Shown one piece after another: positions 47,190-60,600 of a stretch of 64,000 nt of DNA. The position numbers were made by a program, and so were the translations under genes. How positions within the stretch are numbered: position 1 is the stretch's first letter; every line of letters begins with the position of its first letter. Under the pieces are notes generated by a model. That model was not told the origin of the DNA, did no database searches, and saw only the letters and a program-made list of their open reading frames with translations. The stretch comes from Scolanthus callimorphus (Eukaryota; Cnidaria; Anthozoa; Actiniaria; Edwardsiidae): NCBI GenBank assembly GCA_033964015.1, contig JAWWUD010000108.1, positions 1-64,000 on the forward strand, given 5' to 3'.

Positions 47190-47480
47190 GCAATTTCGTC
47201 TTGTGCAATCAGTTGGCTTCCGATAAGAAAACTAGATAAATGCGTAAAGGGAAGCCAGTAGACTGCTCAAGGCGAAACAAGGCAAGAGCTTGATTGGCAC
47301 AGATGGTTTGAGTCTTGTGCAATCGCTTGGCTCCTGATAAGAAAAGTAGACAAACGTCGGAAAGGGAAGCCAATAGACTGCTCAAGGCGAAACAGGGCAA
47401 TAACCCGATTGGCTCAGAAGGGAAGCCAGTAGACTGCTCAAGGCGAAACAGGGCAAGAGCCTGATTGGCTCAGAAGGTTT
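47190..47480. repeat. GTGCAGTCGA-related MITE with internal triplication
   Basis: GGGAAGCCA(G/A)TAGACTGCTC-AAGGCGAAACA(A/G)GGCAA occurs three times at about 47250, 47367 and 47419 with CTTGATTGGC/CCCGATTGGCTC between. Confidence 0.75.
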
Positions 47481-48131
47481 GAGTGAGGCGGAACATTGAG
47501 AACAAATATCCGAACCCCGAAACGATGTTTTGAATTTGAGCTACCACAAAATAACGAATTTGCCTTAAGGGAACCTGCTCTGAAATCTCCAGTCCCTGTC
47601 TTGTAGTCGGCCTTAGTGAGGTTTTTTCGTGTTTTACATGTTAAACGCATCACGTAGAAAGTATTTCATATTTTACAGAATTACCGAGAAAGGAAAGTTG
47701 ACGACTGCATTTATAAATATTCATATATATTAGTCCCACAAAGGCACCGATGTACATCATAATAGGCAGCCTAGTCACTAGTGAACTGCGCGGGCTTTCT
47801 GTGGTTAGATAGCCATGTGACGTCACTCGGTCCAGCCCTCGAGCTTAATAACGGTTCAATTCCGAGCACAGGAAGCCCGCACAGAACACCCAGGACTTGA
47901 CTGCATCATAGGGAGGGACTTATCTGCTCCGTCCAGCTGAGTGGCTGTAGACTGCTTGAAGTCCCTTATATGGCGACCGTCAGTAAATACAAGTCATCTT
48001 CTCTACACGCGCTTTATTTAACTACGCGCTTTGTATGGGTGGCCAGTCAGGCTAAGCACGGTAGTTCCTTCATATATGGTACACTATAGTGTGTTCCGTA
48101 TAAATATCTCCCGTGTCTTATAGAACGAGGA
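47481..48131. other. No gene seen
   Basis: Intergenic, with a loose inverted pair GCGCGGGCTTTCTGTG (47789) / GGAAGCCCGCACAG (47870) around TGTGACGTCAC. Confidence 0.4.
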
Positions 48132-48481
48132 TATACCAGGGTTCGTGCGCTTTCTGAATGACAAAAATCCAGGATTTTCGAGTAATTCTTGAGTTATTTT
48201 TCCAGGAGTTTTTATTGGGTAGAAATGCCGGCCCCCTCTCCCCCAAAAACATGAAAAAAAACATAACATCTGAAGGATGTCATAATTTGCAGCCTATAAA
48301 AATCAGATTCACGCTGACTGATTCAACCTCCTTTGGGTTGAAACATTTTTCCAGGAGTTTTCCAGGATTTTCCTTAAAATTCCAGGACTTTCAAGGACTA
48401 TCCAGGAAATGAAAATCCAGGAAATGAAAATCCAGGAAATGAAAATCCAGGATTTCCAGGACGCATACGAACCCTGATATA
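48132..48481. repeat. Fold-back with TATACCAGGGTTCGTGCG ends
   Basis: Left TATACCAGGGTTCGTGCG and right CGCATACGAACCCTGATATA; the right part has GGAAATGAAAATCCA three times in tandem. Relatives start at 22751 and 56938. Confidence 0.82.
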
Positions 48482-48699
48482 CAGAAGGACACTATAGTAT
48501 ATGAAGGATCTAGGCTCAGCGCACTTGTCTCCCGTACTGCGCTGAGCTAGACTGGTAACTCGAGACCCAGACAAGGCGCGTAGATGAATAAAAGCGCGCG
48601 TAGCAAATACTTTCCTCTTGTGTTTACAGACGTTCGGCAACTAAGGGACAACAAGTAGTCCAAGCGGCAGATGTGCGATTCAGTTGGGACCATCTGTAT

Positions 48700-51600
48700 T
48701 CAGTCATCGACGGACGGGGACGAGGTGAATTGTTGTAGCGTGACCTTTTTAGAAGTCTTAGCTCGCATCGGAGTAATCCTGAATAAAAAGACGAAACAAG
48801 TAATTGAACTGGCTGGATTGTACTATAGTTTGAAGAACTGTTACAGCTAAAACCGTTGCATTGCGACCTATGTTTTCAAAAACAGCAAGTTATGTTTTGA
48901 TTTTTGACTTTGCTGTTACGCCAATCAAACGGTCTAAGCCAATGAAACTCTTTCCGTGTTTCGCCTAGTGCAGTCAACTGGTTTCTCTCTGAACTGAAAC
49001 CAGACAACGTCGCGACGGAAAGCCAGGCTACTGCACTACGCGAAACAGGGCAAGAATATGATTGGCTCATAAGATTTGACTGGCGGAACAGCATGCAAAG
49101 CCAAAAAACGATGCTTTGAAAACGCGGATCGTAATGAAACGATTTTAGCTGTAATGGGTATTCCTTTCCACTATTTTTAAAAAGGCTCTGTCTTTCGGTC
49201 GTGGCTCTGGTGGCCATACATACATACAAGTTTATTTAGACACACTAGTCATGCAGCCTTAAAGAGCCTGTGTCAGCCGCCATTTTGACAGCATAGCAAC
49301 ATACCAAGTCAGAGAAAGCATCCATTTCCATTGGCTGTTTTAGAGAATATAGAGCAATGTTCTTCATTGAGTTTGGTAAATCAAATCTGAAACTTTGTTT
49401 TTAGATGTTTATAAAGAGATTTCTACACGTAATTTGCTTCTAATATCGAACGAGAACAATAACAAAGGAGTGGCTGGCACGGGCTCTTTTATATTCTTGT
49501 CCGTCTGTCCGTCATACTCACGTTATCATCCTCGCTATTGTTGATGTGTCTTCGTATGGGGAGATGGCCCGTCCGGTGTCGCTATAGTCGGACGCTAGAG
49601 GAGATGACATGTCCTTAGGCTGCATCTTGTTGAACTCGCTACTCGTGAAGGAAGTATGGAGGCGCTGGTCTGTATTTCTAGAATATCCTAAAAATACAGA
49701 AGAATGAGACGATGAGGACCAGGAGCTTCCATCAGAGAAATACAGCTATTCCAAGAAACTTTATCAATAGAGCGCTCTAGCGTACGCGCCTACTGCTAGG
49801 GAACATGAGACAGAAGCCGAGGAAGCAATAAACATGTTTGTGGATATCTCAAAGCACTCGTGTAGTACCTTATTCTCGGTCCTTCTTTTATTCTCTCACA
49901 GTTTTACATAATTTCCCCTGTACTGTGATCACGTTTGCTCCCGCTACTTTTATTGAAATAGCTACATTTTGATTGACCAAGATATTTCTAGAAACACTGC
50001 AATTTACGGTGGGTAGCTCTAGTGCAGAATGAGCTCAATACTTACTTGATCCAGTCCGGCTGGTGTCGTGAATGATTTTTTCTCTGTCAAATAAACATAT
50101 ATTTCAGAACTCAACAAAATATATCTAACTTAGCGTGAATTACAGCAAGATGGGGTTCAAAGTTGAACTGTGACAGTGAAAAGTTCATTAACCTTTCGTA
50201 TTTTTCTGCGATGAGCTGCTTCCGTAGTTTAGAAACCTCGTCCTCGAGTTTGTCCGACGCATGGCGTAACGTATCGATTTCTTCTCTTTGCACAGACCTT
50301 AGGAGAGATGGGAAAAATAAAAAAGTTCAGCCAAAAGCGTTGCTTCGCGTGCGGATTTTACAAAACATAGGTTGATCAATCAGGTCCTTGCCTGATTGCA
50401 GTCGATTGGTTTTTCGTAACAAATGTCGCGAGGGAAGCCATTTGACTGTTGTAGGCAAAACTGGGCAAGAATCTGTTTGGTTAAAAAGCCCTGGCTAAAC
50501 TAGGAGACATGTAGCGCGCAACATTGTAGCCGGACACATGTTTCCTTCATGTTTCCCAGTTTAGCCACGCGAGAAACATTGTTGCGCGCAACAAATTTTG
50601 TAGCCGTGACACAAAGAAATGTTTCTTCGCAAGACAAGAAACATTCTGTGTTTCCGAGACGCGTGCGATGTTTCCTAGTTTAGCCACTCGGAGTAACATG
50701 AAGGACACACACGTATTGCGTGTCCTTGTTTAGCCGTAGCTTTGACTTTCGGATCAGTCGCGACGCGATGTTTTAAAAAAACATGCAGCATGAATGTAAG
50801 GTTATGAGTATCACTGAAGATGAGCAAAAAGGCGCGGGTCTTACTTTTCGTGGTCATTTTTGACGATTTCATCTCGCAATTTTGACATTTCATCGATGGA
50901 GTTGCCGAGTGATCTTCTTTCCACATATTCCTGAGAAAAACATTAGAAAAACAACAGACAGACCATCATTACTAGATAAGCATATTGTATTCTCTAGGTA
51001 GGGGTATCCTGCGCTACCCGTCCCTTCGCCTCGACTGGAAATGACGACCAAGTGCAAAAAAAAATAGTCGCCTGAACATAACTTTTGGCCACCAGGTTGG
51101 CATCGAGCTTGAAAAGAGTTAACAAAATATTCGGTTGCCACCTGGCGTCTAAGTTCAAATTTTTAGTCGCCTGGCCCTGATTTGTGGTCGTCCAGGCAAC
51201 CAGCTGGTCGCAAGTTCCAGCCCTGCTCTATCGTACCTCACTTTGTCTAGACGAGACGCCTGCATTAACCACGAGTTGTTGCGGCAATAGAAATCAACGC
51301 AGTGGAAACTTTGAAACTCTTCTAACAGGCGAACTACTGGATGTTACAATGATATCACCTTCCGATCTAGAGTAACAATTATGAATTATCGCTACTAATA
51401 AAACGGATATTTTAGGCACAACTCTGTATAAACGGCCGGCACGTATATGACACTAATATAAAAGCGTGGAAAAGTGTTTTTAGTATCAGAGATGGGATTG
51501 CAATAACTCAACGCATCGCACCTTTTGTCTCTGTTTAGCGATGACGCCTTCCAGACTCCTGATATTTTCTTTCTCCACGAACACCTGAAAGACAGAAAAA

Positions 51601-54600
51601 GAAACCTTTAGACCCCGTCCACACTACTCTGTTTTCAAACAAAAACGGATACTTTTTGCTCCGGATACGGCTATCGTCCACACTGCAACGCCGAAAACGA
51701 TCACCGAAAACGGATCAATCCGAAAACGCTCTCCAGAGTGGAGCGATTTGAAAACGGAAATGTTTGAAAACGCTGTTTTCTAGCGTGGATGGGTGAAAAC
51801 GATGCTATGTGAAAACGATGACGTCACCACAGCAAACCCGATCAATTTCGCGGGACAACAGATCGAAATGCGCATGCGTTGAGCTTGTTTGAACATGCCC
51901 ACTGAATGCATAAGAGCGTTTTCGTACGGATACGCGTTGTAGTGTGGACGGGCGTAAACGATAAGTGTGGACGCAAATCTATTTGAAAACGGAGCAAAAA
52001 GTATCCGTTTTCGTTTGAAAACGGTATCCGTTTTCGTTTGAAAACGGTGTAGTGTGGACGGGGTCTTAGACGATTTGGCGTCCTCAGGTGCACCATGACA
52101 TTCTCACGTTAATATCAATTTAAATAATATCTAATAATCATCAGGAAATGAGTCCAGTATTCAATTCTACACATCCGATTCGTATTAGTAAAATTACAAA
52201 GTTTGGTGAAGATTGCTCGAATACTGGCTGAGATATGAATTTTCAAAGCTTTGTTATCTGGCGTATTTTTATTTTATTTTTTTACAAAGAAATGTATGGG
52301 AAAATTCATCAAAACACTCGGGCATTGATACACATCCAGCCTCGTGATGTATTTGACAATACATTTCCTTGTAAAAACAATGAGACAGATTTGGAAGATT
52401 TGAAAATTCATATCTCAGCCAGAGTTCAAGTAATTCTACTCAAACAGTTTTACTAATACGATGTATAGAATTGAGTACTGGGATCAATGTTAACGTGAGA
52501 ATGGCCTATACCAGTCCTGAATGGACGCGTTCCAGCTCTCCAGTGCATCAATGGTAGTCCTGAATTGCAGGCACGCAAACATACCTTCCTTCTCAAGGTG
52601 TCTGTCTCATTCTTCGCATCGTCAAGAAGATCACGAAGCTGTAGAAATGGAAAAGGAAAAGTCAAGTACTTTCCAGGTTTCCCTGTTCTGTTCGTTTGTT
52701 CCTAACTGTTTTTTAAGGTCCGACCCTGACAAAGTAATGTCTCTCGGTTCCTAATGGTCTACCTGTTCCTGGTCCATGGACTTGGCAGCCAGTTTTCGCG
52801 ATAATGACTCTCTGGTCTGGTCGAGCTTCATGCATAACTCGCGCACCGCGGCTATGTCTTGCAATAGGCTCTCCTGAAAATGAAACAATGGAGAATAAAA
52901 TCAGAAAAATGCGGAATCCTAACCTAAAGCTACGGCTAAACTAGGACACATGTAGCGCGCAATATTTGTATCCTGCATGTTTCCCCGAGTGGCTAAACTA
53001 GGAAACATCGCACGCGTGTGACTCGGACACATAAATATTTCTTGTCTTGCGGATAAACATTTCAGCTTTGTGTCCCGACTACAAAAATTTGTCGCGCGCA
53101 ACGACGTTTCTCGCGTGGCTTAACTGGAAAACATGAAGGAAACATGTATCCTAGTTTAGCCAGGGCCTAATTCAACATTTGATTTCCCTGCTAGCAGAGG
53201 CCTCTTTTCTCTGCTTTTCGCCGGCTGAGGTTCGCGAGGAAAAGAGACCTCTGCGCTGGGTCGAAACTCGCTTTGTTTTGCCGCCGTCCACAACCATGGT
53301 TTGTTGACCTTTTCTTGGGCCCACTATATGCGCACGCATATCTACAGACGTATTCCGCTGATATTATTTGAGCCCCCCAGCGGAAAACGTCTGTAGATAT
53401 GCGTGCGCATATAGTGGGCTCAAGAAACGGTCAGCAAACCGTCCATGGTTGTGGACGGCAGCAAAACAAAGCGAGTTCCAACCCAGGGCAGAGGTCTCTT
53501 TTCCTCGCGAACCTCAGCCGGCGAAAAGCAGAGAAAATAGAGGCCACTGCTAGCAGGGAAACATTTGGTTCAATATCCTTCAACTTTTGTTAAATGGCGA
53601 GAGCGCCTTAAAGAAACAACGGGGCTCGTGCGAGGTGGCGCTTGAATAGGTCATGGTCACGGCGCGGCACAACTTTGTCGTGGCACTTTTCACAGTCATA
53701 CGAAATCTGCTGTATGGGCGCTCAGTATTGTCTTGATTACCCACCCTGTCCTCGTTAGCTTGCCTGAGTTGTTCTTCCATCTGAGCCAGCGATCTGGTCA
53801 GGCCCGACACTTGCACCTCATAGCCTTCGTTAGATGAGATGTACTGAAAGAGATTTGTAAGATGTGATTTATGTTAAAGGGGTTGTGTCACGCTTATTTG
53901 AATAAATTCGTTAATACAGCTCTTAATTTGTATGTACTAATCTCCAAATCACTTAACATTAGCCTAATGCGCAATGTAGGTAAGTTTTATAGGCAAGACT
54001 GCCGTTTTTATACAAATTTTGATGTAACAAAAGCAGTATGTATTCCCCACGCCGTGTTTGAGTGGCGCGCTTCGCCTCAACGCTCAACGCACCACCAAGA
54101 CCAAGACACCCGCGCAAGCAGTTTATTAAAAAAACGTGCGCTGTTATAATAATTAGCTTTTGTTATGGTTTGGGGTACTAGTGGATACCCACGGGCCACC
54201 TTAAGATTATTTGTAATTTTTACATGCTTATTATTTAAGGAATACAGAGAAAAAGTGAATTGAACATGAAAGGTTATTAAGAGGAGGTAAGAAAAGGACG
54301 CACATTAATTCCATGGAACTTACCCGTCTTTTCAGTAGCTACCACGGGTGTAAACCTTTTTAAGGTTTTTAATGGTCTAAAAGGTTACTCCATGCACTTG
54401 GATGTCTCGTGGGCTGCGGTGCATTATGGGAGAAATCGCTTATCGATTTTTAGCAGCTCAGGTAACGGAATACTCTGAAGCTCCCGTGCTTCCAGGTGTG
54501 GGAGTTTCGCAGGCCGTTGCTGCCATATTAAAGGCCCATAAGCACCCAAGTCGCATTGCAGGCTCACAAGAATAAAACGCAGTTGAAAACTCGATGCAAA

Positions 54601-57600
54601 TTTTCAGTTTGAACTTGTGAAATGCGAAGAACAATAGGAACCCCTTTGGGACCTACAGTATCAGCCAATCTTAGCTGTTGAATGACAATAGATCCAATTG
54701 AAAACAAAGCGCAAAGGTTCCCGGCTGACTATGGGCCTTTAATGTATGGGCTAACGGCTGATTGCATTTTCCCACCGCACCAGAGGAATTGTTTTGGATT
54801 CTGGGAATTCCACGGGAGGGTGTGTGTCTGGAGACTGGAAATTCCAAGGGGGATTGGTAAAAAAGGTGACTTTCCAGGGACATTTTATCCAAAAATAGAT
54901 TTTCCAGGAGTATTTTGCCAGAAAAAAGGGAAATTTGAGGGGAGGGGGTTCTATAGTATGAAGTTGGAAATTCCACGGAAGGGGGTCTGTTTCACGAGTG
55001 GAAATTCCAGGGAGGGGGTCTTTTTAAGGGAGGCCCTTAACCCCCCGGTGAGGTTTAAAAAAGCAATCAGCCAACGAGACACATTGTAGAATGTTTTGAA
55101 ATAGATGCACATTTTAAGGCGGCGACCAATCACAAGCTTTACAAAGCTCTTTTTTGGGGGGAAAGAAAAGAAAAGGAATAAATGTCAAAGGCACCTCTGT
55201 TATTCAAAGAATATGATGGTTACAACGCTTAGAAAACAAGGCTGAGGTACTTACAGTTAGAAAGTGGACAGAGAGAGAACGAATAAGAAACAAAGTAAAA
55301 TTGGAAGATGTTTATTAGCATTCTGAATCAATCATTTTATACAATCATAACATTTAATAACGATTAAAATTAACTGAATATGTTATAAGAAATGCTATTT
55401 GTTCTTTTTAATTATTAGTTCAACTTTTATTCACATTCAACATTATCTGAATTATTCACAATGATTTATTAGAATTTGAAGGATGTATGTCCATAAAAAT
55501 CTTTTTTTTTTAATTGGTTTATTGTTTGGTTTACGGTTTTAGTTTTATCGTTAATTATCGTTAATATCTTAAAACTGTCGCCGCGACTAGAGGATTATGG
55601 TCATCTGAAGCGCCTGCAAGGTTTACTGGTCAGCGATCTACTACGTATTGGTCTGCTCGTGCGCATAGTAAGCGCGCGATCTCGACACAGGTCGACTCTT
55701 ACCTGAAAAGCGGAGAGCGAAATTAGATTTTTGAAACGGTTTTTCTGTTCCTGCCATAATATCAGCCGTCCCTTTGCTTGCGACCGTTAGCTGACTTTGC
55801 AACAGAAGACGTCCGATTTCACCATGAGATTTTCGCATCCATAAATCGGTCAGTAGAATCTGACTGGTTGCCTTTCTCAGTAAGATATTATGTGTGCGAT
55901 TCCATAACAACGCACGCTCCCCTCGAACAAAAATCCCGAGCCAGACACAAGGCGCCACAACTGTTGCGTGTGTTGTCTTGGAAACTTTGCCAAAAAAATG
56001 ACTTTTTGCTTGGCAGTGATTACATTACGGATGTGAAAATCTAGTGGTGAACTCAGACGTCTCCTCTCGTTAAGTGAGGTATGATCGAGAGCAACGAAAC
56101 TTGTCTTTTACGTAGGGATTATGTGTGGTATGGAGATACTGTCATTTATAATGCGGGGGAACTTGCATTTGGATTGTCCTCCTTAATAACCAGGATTAGG
56201 TTGATCTCGCTCGGCGGCGCAAAACTTTTAGCCTTTTACCCATTTAACTTTCCTGCACCACTCCTAAAGCTTTTCCATAATAGAAATTCTCAGCTTCAGT
56301 GGTAGAAAAACCACTCCCAAAAATGAAGCACTTCAAGCAGAAGTTCTCAAATTCAAGTAAGTACTGTCAAGGCATTTTTGATTACATTCAAGGCTTGCAC
56401 GAATCCTGAGATACTCATACAATTAAAAGGTGTTGCTGTAGCGCGGACCGTAGCGCTATCAACTCGTCTTTGACAAAAAAGATCCCAAAATAACAAGCTT
56501 CCCATTACACATGGCGTGACTCACCTGTTCGATGTCGTTCTCTAGCCGTCGTATTTTGTCACGCAAGTCTCTCTCTCCTTGCTCTCTTTGTGCGATCTCC
56601 ATTCGATAGTTGGTGACCTGTCCGGCCGAGTGTTTGACATCGGACGCGAGCCGTTCTGTCTCGGAGGTTAGTGTTCGATACTGCTCCAGTATATCCTCCT
56701 TCTCTTGCTCCTAATAGATAAGGACAGTGGTATTGAGCAAAAAGAATGTGTTACAGACTTTTAATAATGAGAAACGGGCGAAACAGAAATGGGATTGCGT
56801 GACAAAAGGAAATAAAAGGACGTGAAGAAATGGCTAAAAGATACTGTATAACAATAGCTAATTACTTGAGGTGTGACAGCAACATAGATTTCGTGTTTAT
56901 CGATCTATTTTTAGAAGCTTGATCCCGCCTAGATTCCAGGGTTCGTACAAAACATATGAAGATGAAAGGACTCAAGACCATGTTTTAGAAAACGCAAGGA
57001 CTACTCTATAGTAACAAACTAACGCCTTAACCAGCCCATAGCCTGATTCCAATCCACTACGGTCGAGTTCGTTGTCACTTCCTACCTCTGCACCTAATCA
57101 ACGTCACGGGGATTTAACAAATGTCCTCTGATTTTCCGTGGTATGTCCTCTTATATACCACGGAATGACGTAACAAAAGGGTCAAAATGTTGTGGACCAC
57201 GAGGCGCAGCCGAGAATTCTGAGAGCCAATCAGAATTCGAGAAGCGCGCGCGTTGTGGTATAACAAGTATTCTGTCAGGTCGATTTGCCGAGGGAATCTA
57301 GTTTTCTTTCGCTTGTTCAATCGCGGAAAAGTGCCACATTTGTTTGTTACCTTTTGTGCAAGAAGCTCTTCAACCCTGGCAACTTGCCGCGCGTACTCCG
57401 AGATCTGAATCTTTAGGTTTTCCTGCTCCTCAAGGGATTCTTGCATTTGCTGATGTATAGCCTAGAGGTAGAAAAATACTATATTGTCAAAACCTATACT
57501 GAACACGGACTGATACATATATGTTATTTACCGGCTGGAAGGTCCGTATAGGGAAAAACTGTGACCGAGGGCTGGAAAATGTTGACCGAGGCAGGAGGCC

Positions 57601-60600
57601 GAGGTCAACATTTTCCAGGCCGAGGTCACAGTTTTTGCCTATACGGACCGACCTAAAGCCGGTAAATAACTTATTTATTTTTTTCCAACTCTAAATTTGA
57701 TTTTTTCGATGGAAACAAGCGCGCGCAAATGGTTACCGTGACCTATACTAGGTCAGAGATAGGAAAATATTGCCCCCGCACGCGCGCTATAACAACCAAT
57801 CAGAATGCAGAATTCGTTACCATGCCCTCTAGGAAAAAAATAAACGTTTCTCTTCGAGGACGGCTTACCGTCGATTGCATCTACTATACCCGTCTGACAC
57901 GCTCGACAAAAACATGTTCTCACGGCACGTGAAACTTCGAAGTTTTGACAGTTGAACTTCAAAGTTTGCCCGCCCATGCGTGAAGCTTTGGTGACACTCC
58001 TGAGTGGAAAAAAGTTCAGTTGCTTTGTTTCTTCTTGACCAGAAAAACTATGAAGCTACCAGAATATTATTTAGTTTTGTGTTTATTGTTGAAACGAAAT
58101 TGCGGACTTTAACATTGTGACAAAAACGTTCAGGTTTTCCCGTCAAAACGTTTCATGTGCCGACAGAACATGTTTTTGACGTGTGTGTAGACGGGTAGAT
58201 GCAATCGGTAAAGTTCATTAGCAATAAACAAGTTTCAACCAACCGGACTGCGATTTTCAATTATTTCCCATTTCCTGATTGCCACTGAGAGCACGAACTC
58301 GTGTATTCGAATTTGCCCATTTCAGGGGGGAGTATCGTACTGCTAAATTCTTCCCATTGGGAGCCCTCTGAGCCAATCACGTCCTGCCCTGGTTCACCTA
58401 GTGCAGTCGAATGGCTTTCTGTCGCGACGAAAACCCAGTTGACTGCACTAGACGAAACAGACATGGTAATGCCCTGATCAGCTCATATGACTGACAGAAA
58501 AAAAAACGCAAGGCGAAACAACAATTTTGGCTATAACTGAACATCAAAGAGGACGGGATTGGTTTGTTTTCGACCTTCTAATACAGAATCATTTCTTGTT
58601 TCTTCACCTGATTCTCTTCTGTCATGGTATTGAGGTCCTCTTGTAGTCTTCTATTTTCTCTCAGTGCCGCCTCCCGGCCTCTCGTCATCTCTGACAGTTC
58701 ATCGTCGCGAGATTCGAGCTGCCTCCTCAGGCTTTTCACCTCGCGATCTTTCAGAGTTCCTTGTTCAACGGAGTGACTAAAAGGAGTGGAAAACGTGACA
58801 TTTCAGGGCAAGTGTCGTGAAAAATAAATAAGTCATAAACTCGACAGTACTTTTAACGTCAAAACCGTAGCATAACCAAATAGAATATTCAAAATTATTT
58901 CAAATTCTCAGATACTTTTTAAAAATACTTTATTATTATTATTATTATTTCTTACCCCAGCTGTGCCTCAAGATCTCCCATGTTTAGCTTCAGCTCATTT
59001 TCAGCTTTTTCCTGTTAATAAAACAGACGCTGCACTCATAATCATATCATGACAACCAGTCCTCGTTTGATGCGTTTCAAAATACAAGGTTATGAAAAGA
59101 AGAGCCAAAGTAAATGCTCGAAACGTTGGTTAAGTTCGTCAATTGAGTCCCTTTCTGTCGACTCTCGTTAGTTATTCTGGGACCTTGTACATCCATCCCG
59201 ATCCAGACAGTGCTTATACCTTTTTCCGCGCAAAAATACAAGGTTACACACATTGCAAAGGTAGTGGGCGCTGAAACTTGCTACAAAATAGGTCTCAATC
59301 TCTTCCTCTTTCTAAATAAACTAAGAGCAAGTATAAGAGAATAGATGGAATTTTGCTAGGGTAAAATAGCACCAAAATTACACAAATATATTGAATCCCC
59401 ACTGCAAAACAAAATACTTAAGATTTTTAACCCTACCGTGTCTCCGTCCAAAAAAGTCTGGAGATAAGTAAGAGAATGGTGCACAGCAGTCCAAGCCATT
59501 GCAATGAATTTTTCGGCTCTAAATTCCTAGACGAACCAGCGCTACGTCAAATCATTTGAGGAATTCAGAGAAACTATCGAAGAAGCTTTGTAAGATTATG
59601 ATAATCAGCTGTGTTTAACAAGTTTAGCGTCGCTTGACTCCAAAGTAAACAACTTCAATGACTGGTTTCTTGAGGGTTTTTGTTTTTAGGTATTAGCATA
59701 TATTTTATTTACACAAACCACGATAAGAACAAACAAAATATTTACACTGAAAATGAAGGGTATTAAAACAAAAGAATGAAATACTCATGGAGATTAATAA
59801 AGCTTTTCCAAGTTTGACTTCTGACTGGCAATTCTGTAACAAGAGCTACCTGTGCGATGCGCGCGGCTTCCATACTCATGACATCTTCAGTCTTCTCATC
59901 TACATGCGCCTGCAGTTCGTCTTTCAAGCGGTCTAATGATTTAATGGTTGCGCGGAGCTCGGCTATTTCCTGTCGCTGAGCAGAGTTTTTGCTGTCGAGG
60001 ATATCTATAGTAGGAGAAAAACTCATAACTACCAATTCACATATTCAGAAAATCTTGCGATGGATTTCAGACATTTCCATTCACAAAGGGACGGTTGAAA
60101 TTCAGGCTACTTACTGAACTGAAAGCAAGGGTAACTGGAGAATAACTTGGGTTGAGCACGTTTCTGGAAACACTCATTCACTCACCCATTCTCTCCTCAA
60201 ACACGATAATCTTCTCCTCGGCGGCTTGGAGCTCCCCTGCGGCGCGAGTTAGTTTGCGCTGGTAGTCCTCCGCTGTTCGCTCCGCCTGTTCGCATCTACA
60301 AAGAAACGATGGATGATTAGATGATGAGGCGGAGAGGGAGGAGGGGAAGGAGGAACACGAGGAGGGATAGGATATGTGGCAGGAAGAGGGGAAAGAGGAG
60401 ATAGGAGGTGGAGAGAAGTGGCGTCTCACCTGAGAGCTTCTTTACTGACTTGTGCGTCTCGTTCGTAGGCCGTGTCCTTGGCGATAGATAGCTGTGCTGA
60501 CGTGTTCTTTACCTGACTTTCCAGGGACGACACCATGTTACGTAAGGAGGAGACCCGAGACTGAAGCTCCGCGCGTTCGCTCTCAAGCTGTTTGAAAAAA

